In this document: positions 14,755 to 24,299 of the stretch, in pieces
How the letters are laid out: each line of letters begins with the position of its first letter
How positions within the stretch are numbered: position 1 is the stretch's first letter
Assembly (NCBI RefSeq): GCF_000426245.1
Contig: NZ_AUEZ01000013.1
Span: 62,001-126,000, forward strand
Length of the DNA: 64,000 nucleotides
Reading direction: 5' to 3'
DNA from: Bradyrhizobium sp. Ai1a-2
GTDB taxonomy: Bacteria; Pseudomonadota; Alphaproteobacteria; Rhizobiales; Xanthobacteraceae
The notes under the pieces: generated by a model
The model's database searches: none
Seen by the model: the letters and a program-made list of their open reading frames with translations, nothing else
Told to the model about the DNA's origin: nothing
Position numbers and translations under genes: made by a program

Positions 14755-15933
14755 TTACGCAACATTCGGATCGACGACTGAACGACGCGGGCGGAGTGCG
14801 ATTGTGGCGATCAGAAGGGCGATGGTCGCCATCGCAATTGACGCATAGGGCGTCGCCAGCAGTCCGGGCCCTTTTAGAAGCTGGCCTCCGATGAAGGACC
14901 CGCTCGAGATCCCGAGATTGAAGGCGGCGATGTTGAAACCGGACGCCGTCCCAAGTGCATCGGGAGCCACTTGCTCGGCCGTGGCCACGACCCCGGCCTG
15001 CATGACGGGCGGGATCGCGAAGGCAAACATCCCCCAGACCACGATTACCGCGAAAATCGCGATCTCGTTGTGAATCGCCAGCCGAATGGAAACGAAGCAG
15101 ACGATAAGTCCGCACAACAGGATCATCATCGCCCTGCGCGTACCGACGGCGTCGCTCAGCTGCCCGCCGGCCAGATTCCCGGCGAACGTCGCCACACCAA
15201 ACAGCAACAATGCGACGCTGACGGCCTCCTTTGGCACGCCGGTGATGTCAGTGAGCAACGGGGACAGGAAGGTGAAAACGACAAAGGTCCCGCCGAACCC
15301 AGCTACCGTCAGCAGGTACATGGTTGCCAGACGTCGATTGCCAAGCAAACTCAATTGCGCAACGAACGAGGCGGGCGCCTGATGAGAGACTTCACGCGGC
15401 AGAAGCCAGATCAGACCGAGCACCGCCACCGTCCCCATACCGGTGACGATGAGAAAGGGAGTCCGCCAGTTGAATAATTGGCCAATCCACGAGCCGAGCG
15501 GTACGCCGACCACCATGGCGACCGTGAGCCCTCCCATCATCAACGCAATTGCACTGCCGGCCTTTGACTTGCCAACCAGGGAACTGGCACACGCCGCCCC
15601 GACACCGAAGAAGACCCCATGAGCGACCGCCATCACGATGCGCGAGAGGAGCAGCGTGCTGTAGTTGGGCGCGACAGCAGCGGACAGGTTGCAGGCCGTA
15701 AACACGACCATGAGCGCGATCGCCAATTCTCGACGAGGAAGCCCGCTGGTGAGCGCGGAGACAATCGGCGTACCAAGCGTGATCGACAGCGCGTAGACGC
15801 TGACGAGCAGGCCTGCAGTTGAAATCGTTACGTTCAGATCGGCCGCGATGCCCGGGATAAGGCCCACGACAACGAACTCGGTCGTACCGATCGCGAAGGT
15901 CGCCGCGGCGAGAGCATAGAGAGCAAGGGGCAT
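14755..15933 (-). CDS. MFS transporter, DHA1 (AraJ/YdhP-like) family
   Basis: The 392-residue protein has about twelve membrane segments. The opening MPLALYALAAATFAIGTTEF is followed by VVVGLIPGIAADLNVTISTA, the canonical first-segment phrase of DHA1 drug or sugar exporters. PRRELAIALM gives the loop 2-3 basic motif. It is probably a proton antiporter in the inner membrane exporting a small toxic solute. It is last in a minus-strand run (hydrolase, VOC, cupin, MFS); the gap to the cupin is 35 bases. An upstream extension to 15969 has no independent support. Confidence 0.9.
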   Translation of the reverse strand: MPLALYALAAATFAIGTTEFVVVGLIPGIAADLNVTISTAGLLVSVYALSITLGTPIVSALTSGLPRRELAIALMVVFTACNLSAAVAPNYSTLLLSRIVMAVAHGVFFGVGAACASSLVGKSKAGSAIALMMGGLTVAMVVGVPLGSWIGQLFNWRTPFLIVTGMGTVAVLGLIWLLPREVSHQAPASFVAQLSLLGNRRLATMYLLTVAGFGGTFVVFTFLSPLLTDITGVPKEAVSVALLLFGVATFAGNLAGGQLSDAVGTRRAMMILLCGLIVCFVSIRLAIHNEIAIFAVIVVWGMFAFAIPPVMQAGVVATAEQVAPDALGTASGFNIAAFNLGISSGSFIGGQLLKGPGLLATPYASIAMATIALLIATIALRPRRSVVDPNVA

Positions 15934-15968
15934 GGCGCGAGGGGACCGAATCCGGACCGGGCTTCCCA

Positions 15969-16457
15969 CTACTTCTTCGTCGGATCGTCGGCAGGGTTCT
16001 CATAGACGGTGTCCGTCGGACCAGTGCCGGTGATCAGGACGGTCACTGCTTCATCACCGGTCATCGCGAAGTGCGGAGCGTCAGCCGGCTCCGTGTAGAC
16101 CGACCCGACCGGAAGCGTTCGGAGCGCCTCCTTGCTGAAGCTCGGGCCGTAACCGAACATCCAGGTGCCCTGCAACACCGTGCCGATCCGATCACCCGCG
16201 TGATGATGCGCGGCAATCGCCGCATGCGGCCCGACCTTCAGAAGTTGGCTATACGGTCCCGGCTTGGACGGATCGCCCAGGATCGTAACGACCTGGACTT
16301 TGGCGTTGCCCGATCCGCCTGCACCACCGGTCGGCGCGATGGCAGCCAATTCGGCAGGCGTCTTCGAGTAGTTCGGAAGTTGCGCGGCCGCACCTGCGGC
16401 TGCGGGAGCAGCAAGCATCATCATGACGAGAGCGAAAACTGTCTGGTTACGGGTCAT
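15969..16457 (-). CDS. Secreted cupin-domain protein
   Basis: The 162-residue protein has a signal peptide (FALVMMMLAAPAAAGAAA). A cupin barrel follows with metal-ligand-type AAHHHAGDRIGTVLQGTW (two or three His and the usual Gly-rich turn) and a second half VYTEPADAPHFAMT (His). The metal centre is probably complete. ATG 16457 follows AGGAAGGAC. It lies between the VOC gene (39 bases) and the MFS gene in one minus-strand operon. A second secreted cupin of the same layout is at 18537-19028. Both are probably periplasmic, with function unknown. Confidence 0.85.
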   Translation of the reverse strand: MTRNQTVFALVMMMLAAPAAAGAAAQLPNYSKTPAELAAIAPTGGAGGSGNAKVQVVTILGDPSKPGPYSQLLKVGPHAAIAAHHHAGDRIGTVLQGTWMFGYGPSFSKEALRTLPVGSVYTEPADAPHFAMTGDEAVTVLITGTGPTDTVYENPADDPTKK

Positions 16458-16495
16458 GGCTAGTCCTTCCTGTGTAAAAATCGGTGGATCGAAGC

Positions 16496-16984
16496 TCACG
16501 ACATTGCCGCGAGCAGATTCCGTGATTGCTCAAGAAACTCGAGAGTGACACCGTCCGGTCCGCGCACGTAGACCAGGCGAAGTCCGGCACGCTCGCCGGA
16601 TTCGATCCGTTGCACCTTGCTCAACGCGCCCCATCCCACAGCGCCTATCCGCGCCAGCAACGCATCGACGTTCTCGACCTGGAAGGCCACGTGTACCGAA
16701 CCGACATCGCAGGAGCGTGGCTTCATGACCTGCCGGTCCTTCGGTGCGCGGTATTCCAGAAGCTCGATCAGATGTCCGGGCACCCTGACCATGGCGACGC
16801 GCGCCGCAGCCGGCTTCACGCCGACCAACTCCTCAAAGAACGAGCTTTCCTCGAAGTCCCAGGTGTACATGTGCTCGAAGCCCATCGCACCGACCCAGAA
16901 TGAAAGCGCCTCGTCGAGCGAGGAAACCGTGATGCCTGTGTGATCCGCGCTCTTGATGCGAAATGAAGGGCTTGCTTCGATCAT
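16496..16984 (-). CDS. VOC family (glyoxalase/dioxygenase superfamily) protein
   Basis: The 162-residue protein has two paired modules: FRIKSADHTGITVSSLDEAL gives the first metal His, SVHVAFQVENVDALLARI the second, and YVRGPDGVTLEFLEQ the Glu ligand. This is the layout of lactoylglutathione lyase or extradiol dioxygenase-like proteins with a metal site. It starts at ATG 16984, five bases after the stop of the alpha/beta hydrolase gene, so it is translationally coupled. With the hydrolase, cupin and MFS gene it forms a likely small-molecule degradation or export unit. Confidence 0.88.
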   Translation of the reverse strand: MIEASPSFRIKSADHTGITVSSLDEALSFWVGAMGFEHMYTWDFEESSFFEELVGVKPAAARVAMVRVPGHLIELLEYRAPKDRQVMKPRSCDVGSVHVAFQVENVDALLARIGAVGWGALSKVQRIESGERAGLRLVYVRGPDGVTLEFLEQSRNLLAAMS

Positions 16985-16989
16985 GACAA

Positions 16990-17847
16990 TCACGCTTTGG
17001 CGCTCTTGTCCCAGAATTGGCCGAGTTGCTCGCAGATGAAGCCGGCTTTCTCCTCGAACACCCAGTGCCCGCATTCCTCGATCACGCCGCCCTCCGCGCG
17101 ATCGGACAGGGCCCTGGCACTGTCGTAGCAGTGCGATCCGAACGAACGGCGCCCTCCCCAGCCCATGACCGGGATCGGAAGCTTCTTCCTCGCAAACTCC
17201 GCAAGCTGCGCCGCTTTCTCTGGAATGAAGGCATAATAGTTGAGGCTGGCCCGCAGATTTCCGGGCTGCCTCATCTGCGTGACATAGCGCTGCACCTCGT
17301 CTTCGCTGAACGCATTGGGATTGTAGGCGAAGTCCCGGAAGAAATGACGAAGATACTGCTCTTCCCTGCCTTCAATCAGAAACTGCGCGACATCCATGTT
17401 CGCATGCATGGAGAAATGCCAATACGGGACACGCGGATCCACATAACCGGGATAGTCGAGCCCAAAGAAGGGTGTCTCGATCGTCGCGAGAGACAATGCA
17501 CGCTTGCCCGAAAGGTAAGCGAGAGCGACCGACGGCGGCCCTCCAAGATCATGGCTGAGAATGTTGAACCGATCCACTTTTTCGACATCGGCGAGTTCGA
17601 GCACGTCCTTGGCGATCGTCGCCGGCATATAGTCGGCATAGGGCTTGTCGCTGTCGGCGTAGCCGCGCAGGTCCGGCGCGATGAACCGATATCGATCGGC
17701 AAAGGCCTCAAAGATCGGCAGAAACTCGCGATGGTTCTGTGGCCAGCCATGAAGGCATAACACCATGGGTCCGGAGCCAACCGTCACGTAGTGCAGCGTC
17801 ACGCCGTTCACCAGCGCACGCTTGCCAGTCAACTGAACTTTCGCCAT
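16990..17847 (-). CDS. Alpha/beta hydrolase, epoxide hydrolase or haloalkane dehalogenase-like
   Basis: The 285-residue protein has VLCLHGWPQNHREFLPIFEA (oxyanion HGWP), then RFIAPDLRGYADSDKP and FNILSHDLGGPPSVALAYLS. In the last, Asp in SHDLGG is the nucleophile, the mark of epoxide hydrolases and dehalogenases as opposed to Ser esterases. The C-terminal EECGHWVFEEKA gives the catalytic His. It is the first gene of the four-gene minus-strand run to 14755. The partner VOC and cupin suggest a catabolic path for a cyclic or halogenated compound; the substrate is unknown. Confidence 0.9.
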   Translation of the reverse strand: MAKVQLTGKRALVNGVTLHYVTVGSGPMVLCLHGWPQNHREFLPIFEAFADRYRFIAPDLRGYADSDKPYADYMPATIAKDVLELADVEKVDRFNILSHDLGGPPSVALAYLSGKRALSLATIETPFFGLDYPGYVDPRVPYWHFSMHANMDVAQFLIEGREEQYLRHFFRDFAYNPNAFSEDEVQRYVTQMRQPGNLRASLNYYAFIPEKAAQLAEFARKKLPIPVMGWGGRRSFGSHCYDSARALSDRAEGGVIEECGHWVFEEKAGFICEQLGQFWDKSAKA

Positions 17848-17853
17848 TGCTAA

Positions 17854-18081
17854 TCACCACATGTTGCTGGTCGGTGAACCATTGAGCTGCTCGCGCGCAC
17901 TCGTCGCAAACGCCTCATCGCAAATCATCCCCTTCGGGGTGACTTGCGCCTGGCAAATATCCTCGCCTGAGGTCAGAAGAGCATTCGGACAGCCAGCAAT
18001 GTGGACAATTCCGCCGACCTGCGGAAGTGAAACGAATTCAATCGTCAGATGAGCATGCTGCATTTCGCGCGCCAGCTGCAT
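17854..18081 (-). CDS. Possible small protein ahead of the hydrolase operon
   Basis: A 75-residue frame begins MQLAREMQHAHLTIEFVSLP and ends 6 bases before the hydrolase ATG. It has four Cys and no known motif. No strong ribosome site is seen. It may be a real coupled leader gene or a chance frame. The rest of 18082-18536 shows no recognisable gene. Confidence 0.25.
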   Translation of the reverse strand: MQLAREMQHAHLTIEFVSLPQVGGIVHIAGCPNALLTSGEDICQAQVTPKGMICDEAFATSAREQLNGSPTSNMW

Positions 18082-18536
18082 CAGGATTCAGCCCAACCGG
18101 GCCGAAAGCCGTAAATGGCTTCTTGCGAACGTGAGGCTCGTGCATCCGGCAGGAATGCGCGTGTGCATCCGCTCGCCGACAGCGGCGCTGATGGCCGATC
18201 AGCGCAGTGGCGACAGCTCTTATTGAGGTCTGTTCAGTGAGGCATAGCGGACCAAATCTGGCCACGCTGAGTTCTTCGCACTTTGAGCCGAACCCGACAC
18301 TGTCGTTCGATTGGCCTGCGTCAACAAATTCTCTCTCTCATAGTCGCAAGATCAGGTAGATTGTACGCGGCTGCGCTGGAGACGGGCCGCGCCGAAATTC
18401 TGCTTGGGCGAATGGGCAGGGACACTGCCGTAAGCGCGCACCGCAATCCCAGCAAACCATCTTGCCGCTGATTTTCCACCATCCATGCCGCACGCGTTTG
18501 CGCGCGGAAGTGATCAAGCCAAATGGAGGAATCACA

Positions 18537-19028
18537 ATGAGCCGGCATATCCTTCTCAAAATTGCAGCGACAACAGCGATCGGACTCGGAGCGCTGGCTG
18601 GCAGCGCCGTTGGTGGTCAGGAGACGGACGAGCACAACGTGGTCTCGCCGCAGGACATCAAGTGGGGACCGGCGCCACCCTCCCTCCCGGCTAGTGCGCA
18701 GGCGGCGGTGCTTTACGGCGACCCAGGCAAGGAAGGCCTGTTCGCCTTTCGGCTGAAAGTGCCGAAGGGCTATCACGTTCCCCCGCACACCCATCCCAAG
18801 CCCGAGATCGTCACCGTGGTCTCGGGAACAGCGCGTTTGGGGATGGGAACGACGGCTGATCACGACAAGGCTCAAGTCCTCCCCGCGGGGAGCTTCTTTG
18901 CACTGTCCCCCGGTTCGGCGCACTTTTTCTTCGCCGACGAAGACACCGTTATTCAGCTCAACAGCACCGGTCCGTGGGGCATCAACTACCTCAATCCAAA
19001 GGACGATCCGCGCCAGAAGACACAGTGA
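18537..19028 (+). CDS. Secreted cupin-domain protein
   Basis: The 163-residue protein has a signal peptide (LLKIAATTAIGLGALAGSAV) followed by a cupin. YHVPPHTHPKPEIVTVVSGT holds the first metal motif (H-x-H then E), and PGSAHFFFADEDTV the second His. It ends INYLNPKDDPRQKTQ. GGAGG precedes ATG 18537. The layout parallels the cupin at 15969-16457, including the N-P-x-DDP tail (ENPADDPTKK there), so they are likely paralogues. It is transcribed away from that operon. Function is unknown; a periplasmic metal enzyme is plausible. Confidence 0.85.
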   Translation: MSRHILLKIAATTAIGLGALAGSAVGGQETDEHNVVSPQDIKWGPAPPSLPASAQAAVLYGDPGKEGLFAFRLKVPKGYHVPPHTHPKPEIVTVVSGTARLGMGTTADHDKAQVLPAGSFFALSPGSAHFFFADEDTVIQLNSTGPWGINYLNPKDDPRQKTQ

Positions 19029-19091
19029 CGATAGCGGGAAGACGCGGCTGTTGCGGCAGGCATTCCTTCGGCGGCGAAGCAGCGAGCCGAA

Positions 19092-19427
19092 TTATTCTCG
19101 CATGGACTGAGCACGAACCTCCTCGCGTTCCCGCTCGACCTCCTCCGCGTCCTTGTCGTCGATGTCCATCAGCTCATTGTCCGCCCGGCGGCTTGCCTTG
19201 AGAAGCTCGTCCAATTTGGCGTGAATGGCCTGGGTGTCTCGGTGCTCGGCGCGCTGAATGACCAACGTCATGCCCCACGTCGCGAGCGTGGCAAGGGAGT
19301 GCCATTCCAAACCGTTGCCCAGGACAATCCAGGCGATGCCGTACACGGCGAACAGGGCGAATGCCGCAGGGCGCGCGGTTAGCACGCCCAACTGCGTCAG
19401 CCATGCCCGGATCTTCTCAAAGGCCAT
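19092..19427 (-). CDS. Low-affinity iron permease family protein
   Basis: The 111-residue protein has two hydrophobic segments (ARPAAFALFAVYGIAWIVLG and a second around LATLATWGMTLVI) followed by QRAEHRDTQAIHAKLDELLK. The latter is the conserved (I/Q)-x-x-x-x-RDT-x-A-x-x-x-KLDEL signature of PF04120, and an acidic tail follows. Bacterial members are short membrane proteins, and iron transport is taken from a distant fungal family, so the function is uncertain. It is a single gene on the minus strand. Confidence 0.85.
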   Translation of the reverse strand: MAFEKIRAWLTQLGVLTARPAAFALFAVYGIAWIVLGNGLEWHSLATLATWGMTLVIQRAEHRDTQAIHAKLDELLKASRRADNELMDIDDKDAEEVEREREEVRAQSMRE

Positions 19428-19515
19428 CCTCGAGAACTTGGCCGGGGATTGAGAGTTCCAGCTCAGACAAATGGTCGCGTTTCAGCGGCGGCCCGCGTCG
19501 TAAGGAGTCGCAGGA

Positions 19516-20493
19516 TCACTCCCGCACCCGCATGGTCGATGCGGCGCGCACGCCTGACGGCGTCTCGCCGAAGTACCGGCGGAACATGCGGTTGAAATGA
19601 GAAACGTCACCAAAGCCAACCGCAAACGCAATATCGATGATCGCCAGATGCAGATGGCGCGGGTCGGTCAACATCGCGAAGGCATGCTCAAGCCGACGTC
19701 CAGCAAGGTGCTCGGTGAACGACTTTCCGGTTCCCTCGAGGAGTTTTTGCACGTATCGCCGCGACAGACCGAGCGCCACGGCGACGTTGTCGAGATCGAA
19801 ATTAGGATCGCTGAAGTGTCGCGCGACCTCCGCCAGGATCGCTCGCAGCCTGGCTGCCTTCACACCACGGTCTGTAACGATGTTTGCAGCTTCGGCGGTC
19901 GGCCCGAGCGTCGCCGCCACGAGATCGAGGAGGTGTGCGCCGATGGTGGAGGCCAGTTCTGATGACGGAGCCTCTTTGAGGGATGCGAGCGACCGCAGGT
20001 AGCGGTTAAGGAGTCTAAGCGCCGGTCCGGGATGCACCGGTCGACCTGACAGATCTTCCGGCCGCGCAACCAGAGACCTGAGGGCGGCAGCCTCCACGAT
20101 CACGTATCTGACTCTGGCGCCATGCGGCCCAAATACTCGCAGCGGTCTCCCCCGGTCAATCAAGCAAGCCGAGCCGGCATCATAGACATGCTCATGGCCT
20201 GCATTTGAAAATTGGACCGGTCCGGTCTCGACGATGTTCAGTCCGAATTGGTCACGGCTGTCCTTGAGGTGGTGTTTGTCACGGATGAACTCCACCGGCG
20301 TGGCGACAACACCACAAACGCCAACCGCGCCGAGCGGCAAGTAGGCGACGTCGATACGCGGGCGGCCGCCGCTGTGGTCTATCACGTCGAGGGCGAGGTT
20401 CAGCCGCGCAAACTCCTCACGGAAGGTGGAGAACCGCGCGCGCTCCGGCAGCATCTCGGTCGACCACCGCAAAGGGTGAAATGGCGTTGCCAT
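19516..20493 (-). CDS. AraC family transcriptional regulator
   Basis: The 325-residue protein has an N-terminal AraC-binding-like (cupin-type) domain (about 1-170) and a C-terminal pair of helix-turn-helices at about 225-320. These include FDLDNVAVALGLSRRYVQKL and DIAFAVGFGDVSHFNRMFRR, the second being the strong AraC signature. ATG 20493 (MATPFHPLRW) has GGGAGG just ahead. A longer in-frame extension to 20667 is unlikely. It is isolated from obvious targets. The region to 20800 upstream shows nothing else recognised. Confidence 0.9.
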   Translation of the reverse strand: MATPFHPLRWSTEMLPERARFSTFREEFARLNLALDVIDHSGGRPRIDVAYLPLGAVGVCGVVATPVEFIRDKHHLKDSRDQFGLNIVETGPVQFSNAGHEHVYDAGSACLIDRGRPLRVFGPHGARVRYVIVEAAALRSLVARPEDLSGRPVHPGPALRLLNRYLRSLASLKEAPSSELASTIGAHLLDLVAATLGPTAEAANIVTDRGVKAARLRAILAEVARHFSDPNFDLDNVAVALGLSRRYVQKLLEGTGKSFTEHLAGRRLEHAFAMLTDPRHLHLAIIDIAFAVGFGDVSHFNRMFRRYFGETPSGVRAASTMRVRE

Positions 20494-20803
20494 CTCGGCC
20501 TCCCGTTTCGGTGCCCCGCAATAGATCATATCGGACCGCGCTTCGCTGCAAGTGTGAGGTGGATTACAGAGGAGGAAGCAGGCCTCAAAAAAAGGCGATG
20601 AATTTCCCGTCGAGGTTTTCCGAAGGCGACTTCCGTCCCTTGGGTTGCCGATGACGCGCGGCACCAATCGCTCTCTCGATTGAACCTCTTCGATCCAGTC
20701 AGGACATACGCTTACTCAGCGAGAGCGGGCTTCTTGCGCGCCTTACGTTTCCGATTGCCGTAGCCACATTTGCCTGGTGCGGACTACCAAAGGGAGCGGC
20801 GCT

Positions 20804-20866
20804 ATGAATGTCACCAAGATTGCCATATCGGCAGACACCTTCAAAGAACATGCTTCTGAATACTAG
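20804..20866 (+). CDS. Possible 20-residue leader peptide
   Basis: ATG 20804 with GGGAGCGG ahead opens MNVTKIAISADTFKEHASEY and stops at 20866, 20 bases before the cyclase gene. It may be a translated leader or chance. No attenuator hairpin was seen. Confidence 0.2.
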   Translation: MNVTKIAISADTFKEHASEY

Positions 20867-20886
20867 CCCCTAGAAGGGGGAGCGGC

Positions 20887-23800
20887 ATGGATTGTCCGAG
20901 CTGCGGCAGCGTCAATTCAGAGAGTAAGAGGGTCTGCGGCGCTTGCGGCGCGCCGCTATCCTTCCGCTGCCCCGCGTGCGGCGCCGACAATCCGTCGGGC
21001 AAGAATTTCTGCGGCGATTGCGGTGCCGCACTCACGACGACGGGAGCGGTGCGAACGACGCCAGCCGCTGGCGCATCGACGCACACCGTGGCACGCGTTC
21101 CGAAGCGCTCGACCTTGTCACCCGCACCAGCTTCTTCCGCCGAGCGCCGCCAGCTGACAGTGATGTTCTGCGATCTCGTCGGCTCGACGGCGCTGGCGAC
21201 CATGCTCGATCCGGAAGATCTACGGGAGATAATCGCGGAGTACCGCGACAGCGTGGCGGCGATCGTCCGCAAATACGGTGGCGCCGTTAGCCGCTACATC
21301 GGCGATGGCATGCTGATTTTGTTCGGCCATCCGTCGGCGCATGAGGATGATGCCGAAAGCGCGGTGCGCGCGGCGCTTGAGATTGCCGCCACGAACCACG
21401 CGCCGGGCGCCCCGCGGAAGGTCGAGCAGCGGGTGCGCCTTGGGCTCGCGACTGGTCTCGTCGTCGTAGGCGACCTTATCGGCAGCGAGGCCGCGGAGCC
21501 TCTGGCGGTGCTTGGCGAGACGCCGAACCTGGCCGCCCGATTGCAAGCGCTCGCCGAGCCTGATGGGGTGGTGATCGCTGAGGACACGCGGCGACTCATC
21601 GGCGGGCTTTTCGACTACGAGGATCTCGGCGCGGTAACGTTGAAGGGTTTTGCCGCACCGGTGCGCGCTTGGCGGGTGCTGTGTGAGGGTACTGCAGCAA
21701 GCCGCTTCGAGGCGCTGCACCCTGCGGTCCTCACCCCGCTCGTCGGACGCGAGGAGGAACTGGCGCGGCTGGAGCGGGGCTGGAGGCGCGCGCGAACAGG
21801 TGCCGGTCAAGTCGTGTTGCTCGGCGGCGAGGCCGGGATCGGCAAGTCGCGCCTCGTCGCGGCTCTCCAGGAGTGCATCGAAGGCGAGCCGCACACCTGC
21901 TTGCGCTATTTCTGCTCGCCGCATCATCAGGAAAGTGCCCTCTATCCCTTCACCGCACAGCTCCAACGAGCCGCCGGTTTCGAGCGTGACGACACACCGC
22001 GGGCCAAGCTCGACAAGCTCCGAGCGCTGCTATCACCGGCATCCCCCTCCGACGAGGACGTGGCAATCCTGGCCGAGTTCCTGTCGATCCCGACGGACGA
22101 TCACTGCCCGCCGATTACCCTTTCGCCGCAGCAAAAGAAGGAGAGAAGCTTCGACACCCTGGTTCGACAGCTTGAAGGTTTGGCGCGAAGACATCCCATC
22201 ATCGTCATCTTCGAGGACGTGCAATGGATTGATCCGAGCTCGCGCGAGTTGCTCGACCGGACGGTCGATCGCGTAGAAAGCCTGCCAGTCCTGGTGCTCG
22301 TCACCTACCGCCCCGAGTTCCAGTCGGTCTGGACCGGCAAGACCCACGTCACATTCATGATGCTGAACCGCCTCGACCAGAGCGCGGGCGCCGCGCTGAT
22401 CCGGAGCGTGGCTGGCGCGCGGATGCTGTCGACCGAAATCGTCGATGAGATTGTCGAACGAACCGACGGCGTGCCGCTGTTCGTTGAGGAGTTGACCAAG
22501 GCCGTGCTCGAAGCGAGCCCTGAGGGAATCGCACAAGCCGTTTCCGCTGCGCCACTGCCGGACTTGCAGTGCCGGCCACATTGCACGCTTCATTGATGGC
22601 GCGGCTCGATCGAATCGGGCCGATGGCCAAGGAAGTGGCGCAAGTCGGCGCTGCCATCGGTCGCGAGTTCTCCTACGATCTGCTCGCCGCCGTCGCGCGG
22701 CGGTCCGACAGCGAGCTGCGTGTGGCGCTCGACCGGCTGATCAGCGCAGGGCTGGTGTTTGGGCGTGGTGAAGTCACCGATGCCAGTTTCTTGTTCAAAC
22801 ACGCGTTGGTGCAGGACGCGGCGTACGGAACACTGTTGCGTAGCCAGCGCCGCGAGCTGCACGCGCGGATCGCTCTCCTGCTCGAAGAGAGGCTCGCTAC
22901 GGGCGGCCAGGAGCAACCGGAGATCCTCGCCCACCATTGCGGGCATGCGGGTCTGATCGAGAAAGCAGTTTACTATTGGCAGCAGGCTGGTGAGCGGTCG
23001 AAGGCTCGCTCGGCGATGACAGAAGCAATCAGGCAGATGCGGAAGGCGCTCGATATGCTATCCCATCTGCCGGATACGCCAGGGCGCCAGCGCACCGAAA
23101 TTGAACTTCAACTCGCGCTCGGCGGCGCACTGATCGCCGCAAAGGGCCATGCGGACGAAGAGACCGGAAAGGCGTACGCGCGGGCGCGGCATCTCAGCGA
23201 ATTGCAAAACGACTCGCCAAACTTGCTTAAGGCCCTCTGGGGCGAGTTCGTGCATTATCACGTGCGTGGTGAACCCGACCGATCGCACCCCATCGCCGAG
23301 GAACTGCTCGGCCTGGCCGGACGACAGAGCGATGCGGCCATTCTGGTCGCAGGTCATCGGGCGGTCGGCGACAGCTGGCTTCACCGCGGGCAATTGGCGC
23401 TGGCGCGCGCCCATCTCGAGCGCGGGCTCGCCCTGTACGATCCAGCGCAGCAGCGCTCTCTGACGGCACTGTTCGCAGAAAACGGTCGCGTAGCGATGCT
23501 GTCCTTCCTGTCGCTGACGCTCGGGCTTCTCGGCTTCGCCGATCAGGCGCGTGTGCAGAGCGATAACGCCCTGGCGGAGGCGCGCGAGTTGTCGCACCCG
23601 ATCAGCCTCGCATTCGCGCTGAGCGTCGCCTGCCGGTTGCACTTCGTGCTTGAGGATCCGCTGACGGTTGGCCGGCGGGCGGAGGAACTCATCGCGCTTA
23701 CCACCGAGCAGCGCTTTGCCTTCTTTCTCGCGATGGGCACGACATATCGCGGCTGGACGCTGGTCGAGGCTGACGACATCGAGGCGGGGATGGACTTGTT

Positions 23801-24299
23801 GCGGCGTGGCATCGAGGGATTCCAGGCATCCGGCGCAGCATGGATTCTTCCGTTCTATCTCGCCCAGCTCGCGACAGCATACGCCAAAACAGCGCGGTTC
23901 GAAAACGGGCTCAGCCAGCTATCCGACGCCTTGGCTCTGACCGAGAAATCGGGGGTGCGGTGGTTCGAGGCCGAACTGCATCGGCGCCGAGGCGAGCTGC
24001 TGCTGACGGCGCGGTCGGGCGCCGAGGCCGAAGCCGAGTCCGAGTTTCGCCACGCTATCGCGATCGCGCGTCAGCAGGAGGCGAAACTCTGGGAACTTCG
24101 CTCTGCCGTCAGCCTCGCCCGGCTCTGGCGCGACCAGGGCAAGCGCGAAGCAGCATGCGGTCTCCTCGCGCCGGTCTATGGCTGGTTCAGCGAGGGCTTC
24201 GACACGTCCGACGTGAGGAACGGCAAGGCGCTGCTGGAAGAACTGGGGAGAGGCGGCGCTACGCCGCGATCCGCACGGGCAGCGACACGTAGCCCTTGA
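20887..24299 (+). pseudogene. Zinc-ribbon adenylate/guanylate cyclase-AAA ATPase-TPR protein, frameshifted
   Basis: Two consecutive frames make one protein of about 1,137 residues. In order: two zinc ribbons (CPSCGSVNSESKRVCGACG, CPACGADNPSGKNFCGDCG); a class III cyclase domain (MFCDLVGSTALATM, YIGDGMLILFG); an AAA/STAND ATPase with Walker A GGEAGIGKSR and Walker B IVIFEDVQWID; then, in the second frame (from about 22563), LHASLMARLDRIGPMAKEVA, a winged region and TPR-like repeats. The first frame runs 20887-22596. At 22560-22563, CCG-GA-CTT lacks one base, so P-L-P should continue L-A-V-P-A-T-L-H. The 3' end overlaps the convergent P450 gene by 41 bases. The intact family is cytoplasmic and is thought to couple cyclic nucleotide synthesis to a sensor. 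This could be a dead gene or a base-calling error. Confidence 0.88.

Noticed and set aside
22540..22600. Programmed frameshift in the cyclase gene
   Set aside because: No slippery heptamer, no upstream ribosome-like stimulator and no downstream hairpin were seen. Simple base loss explains it.
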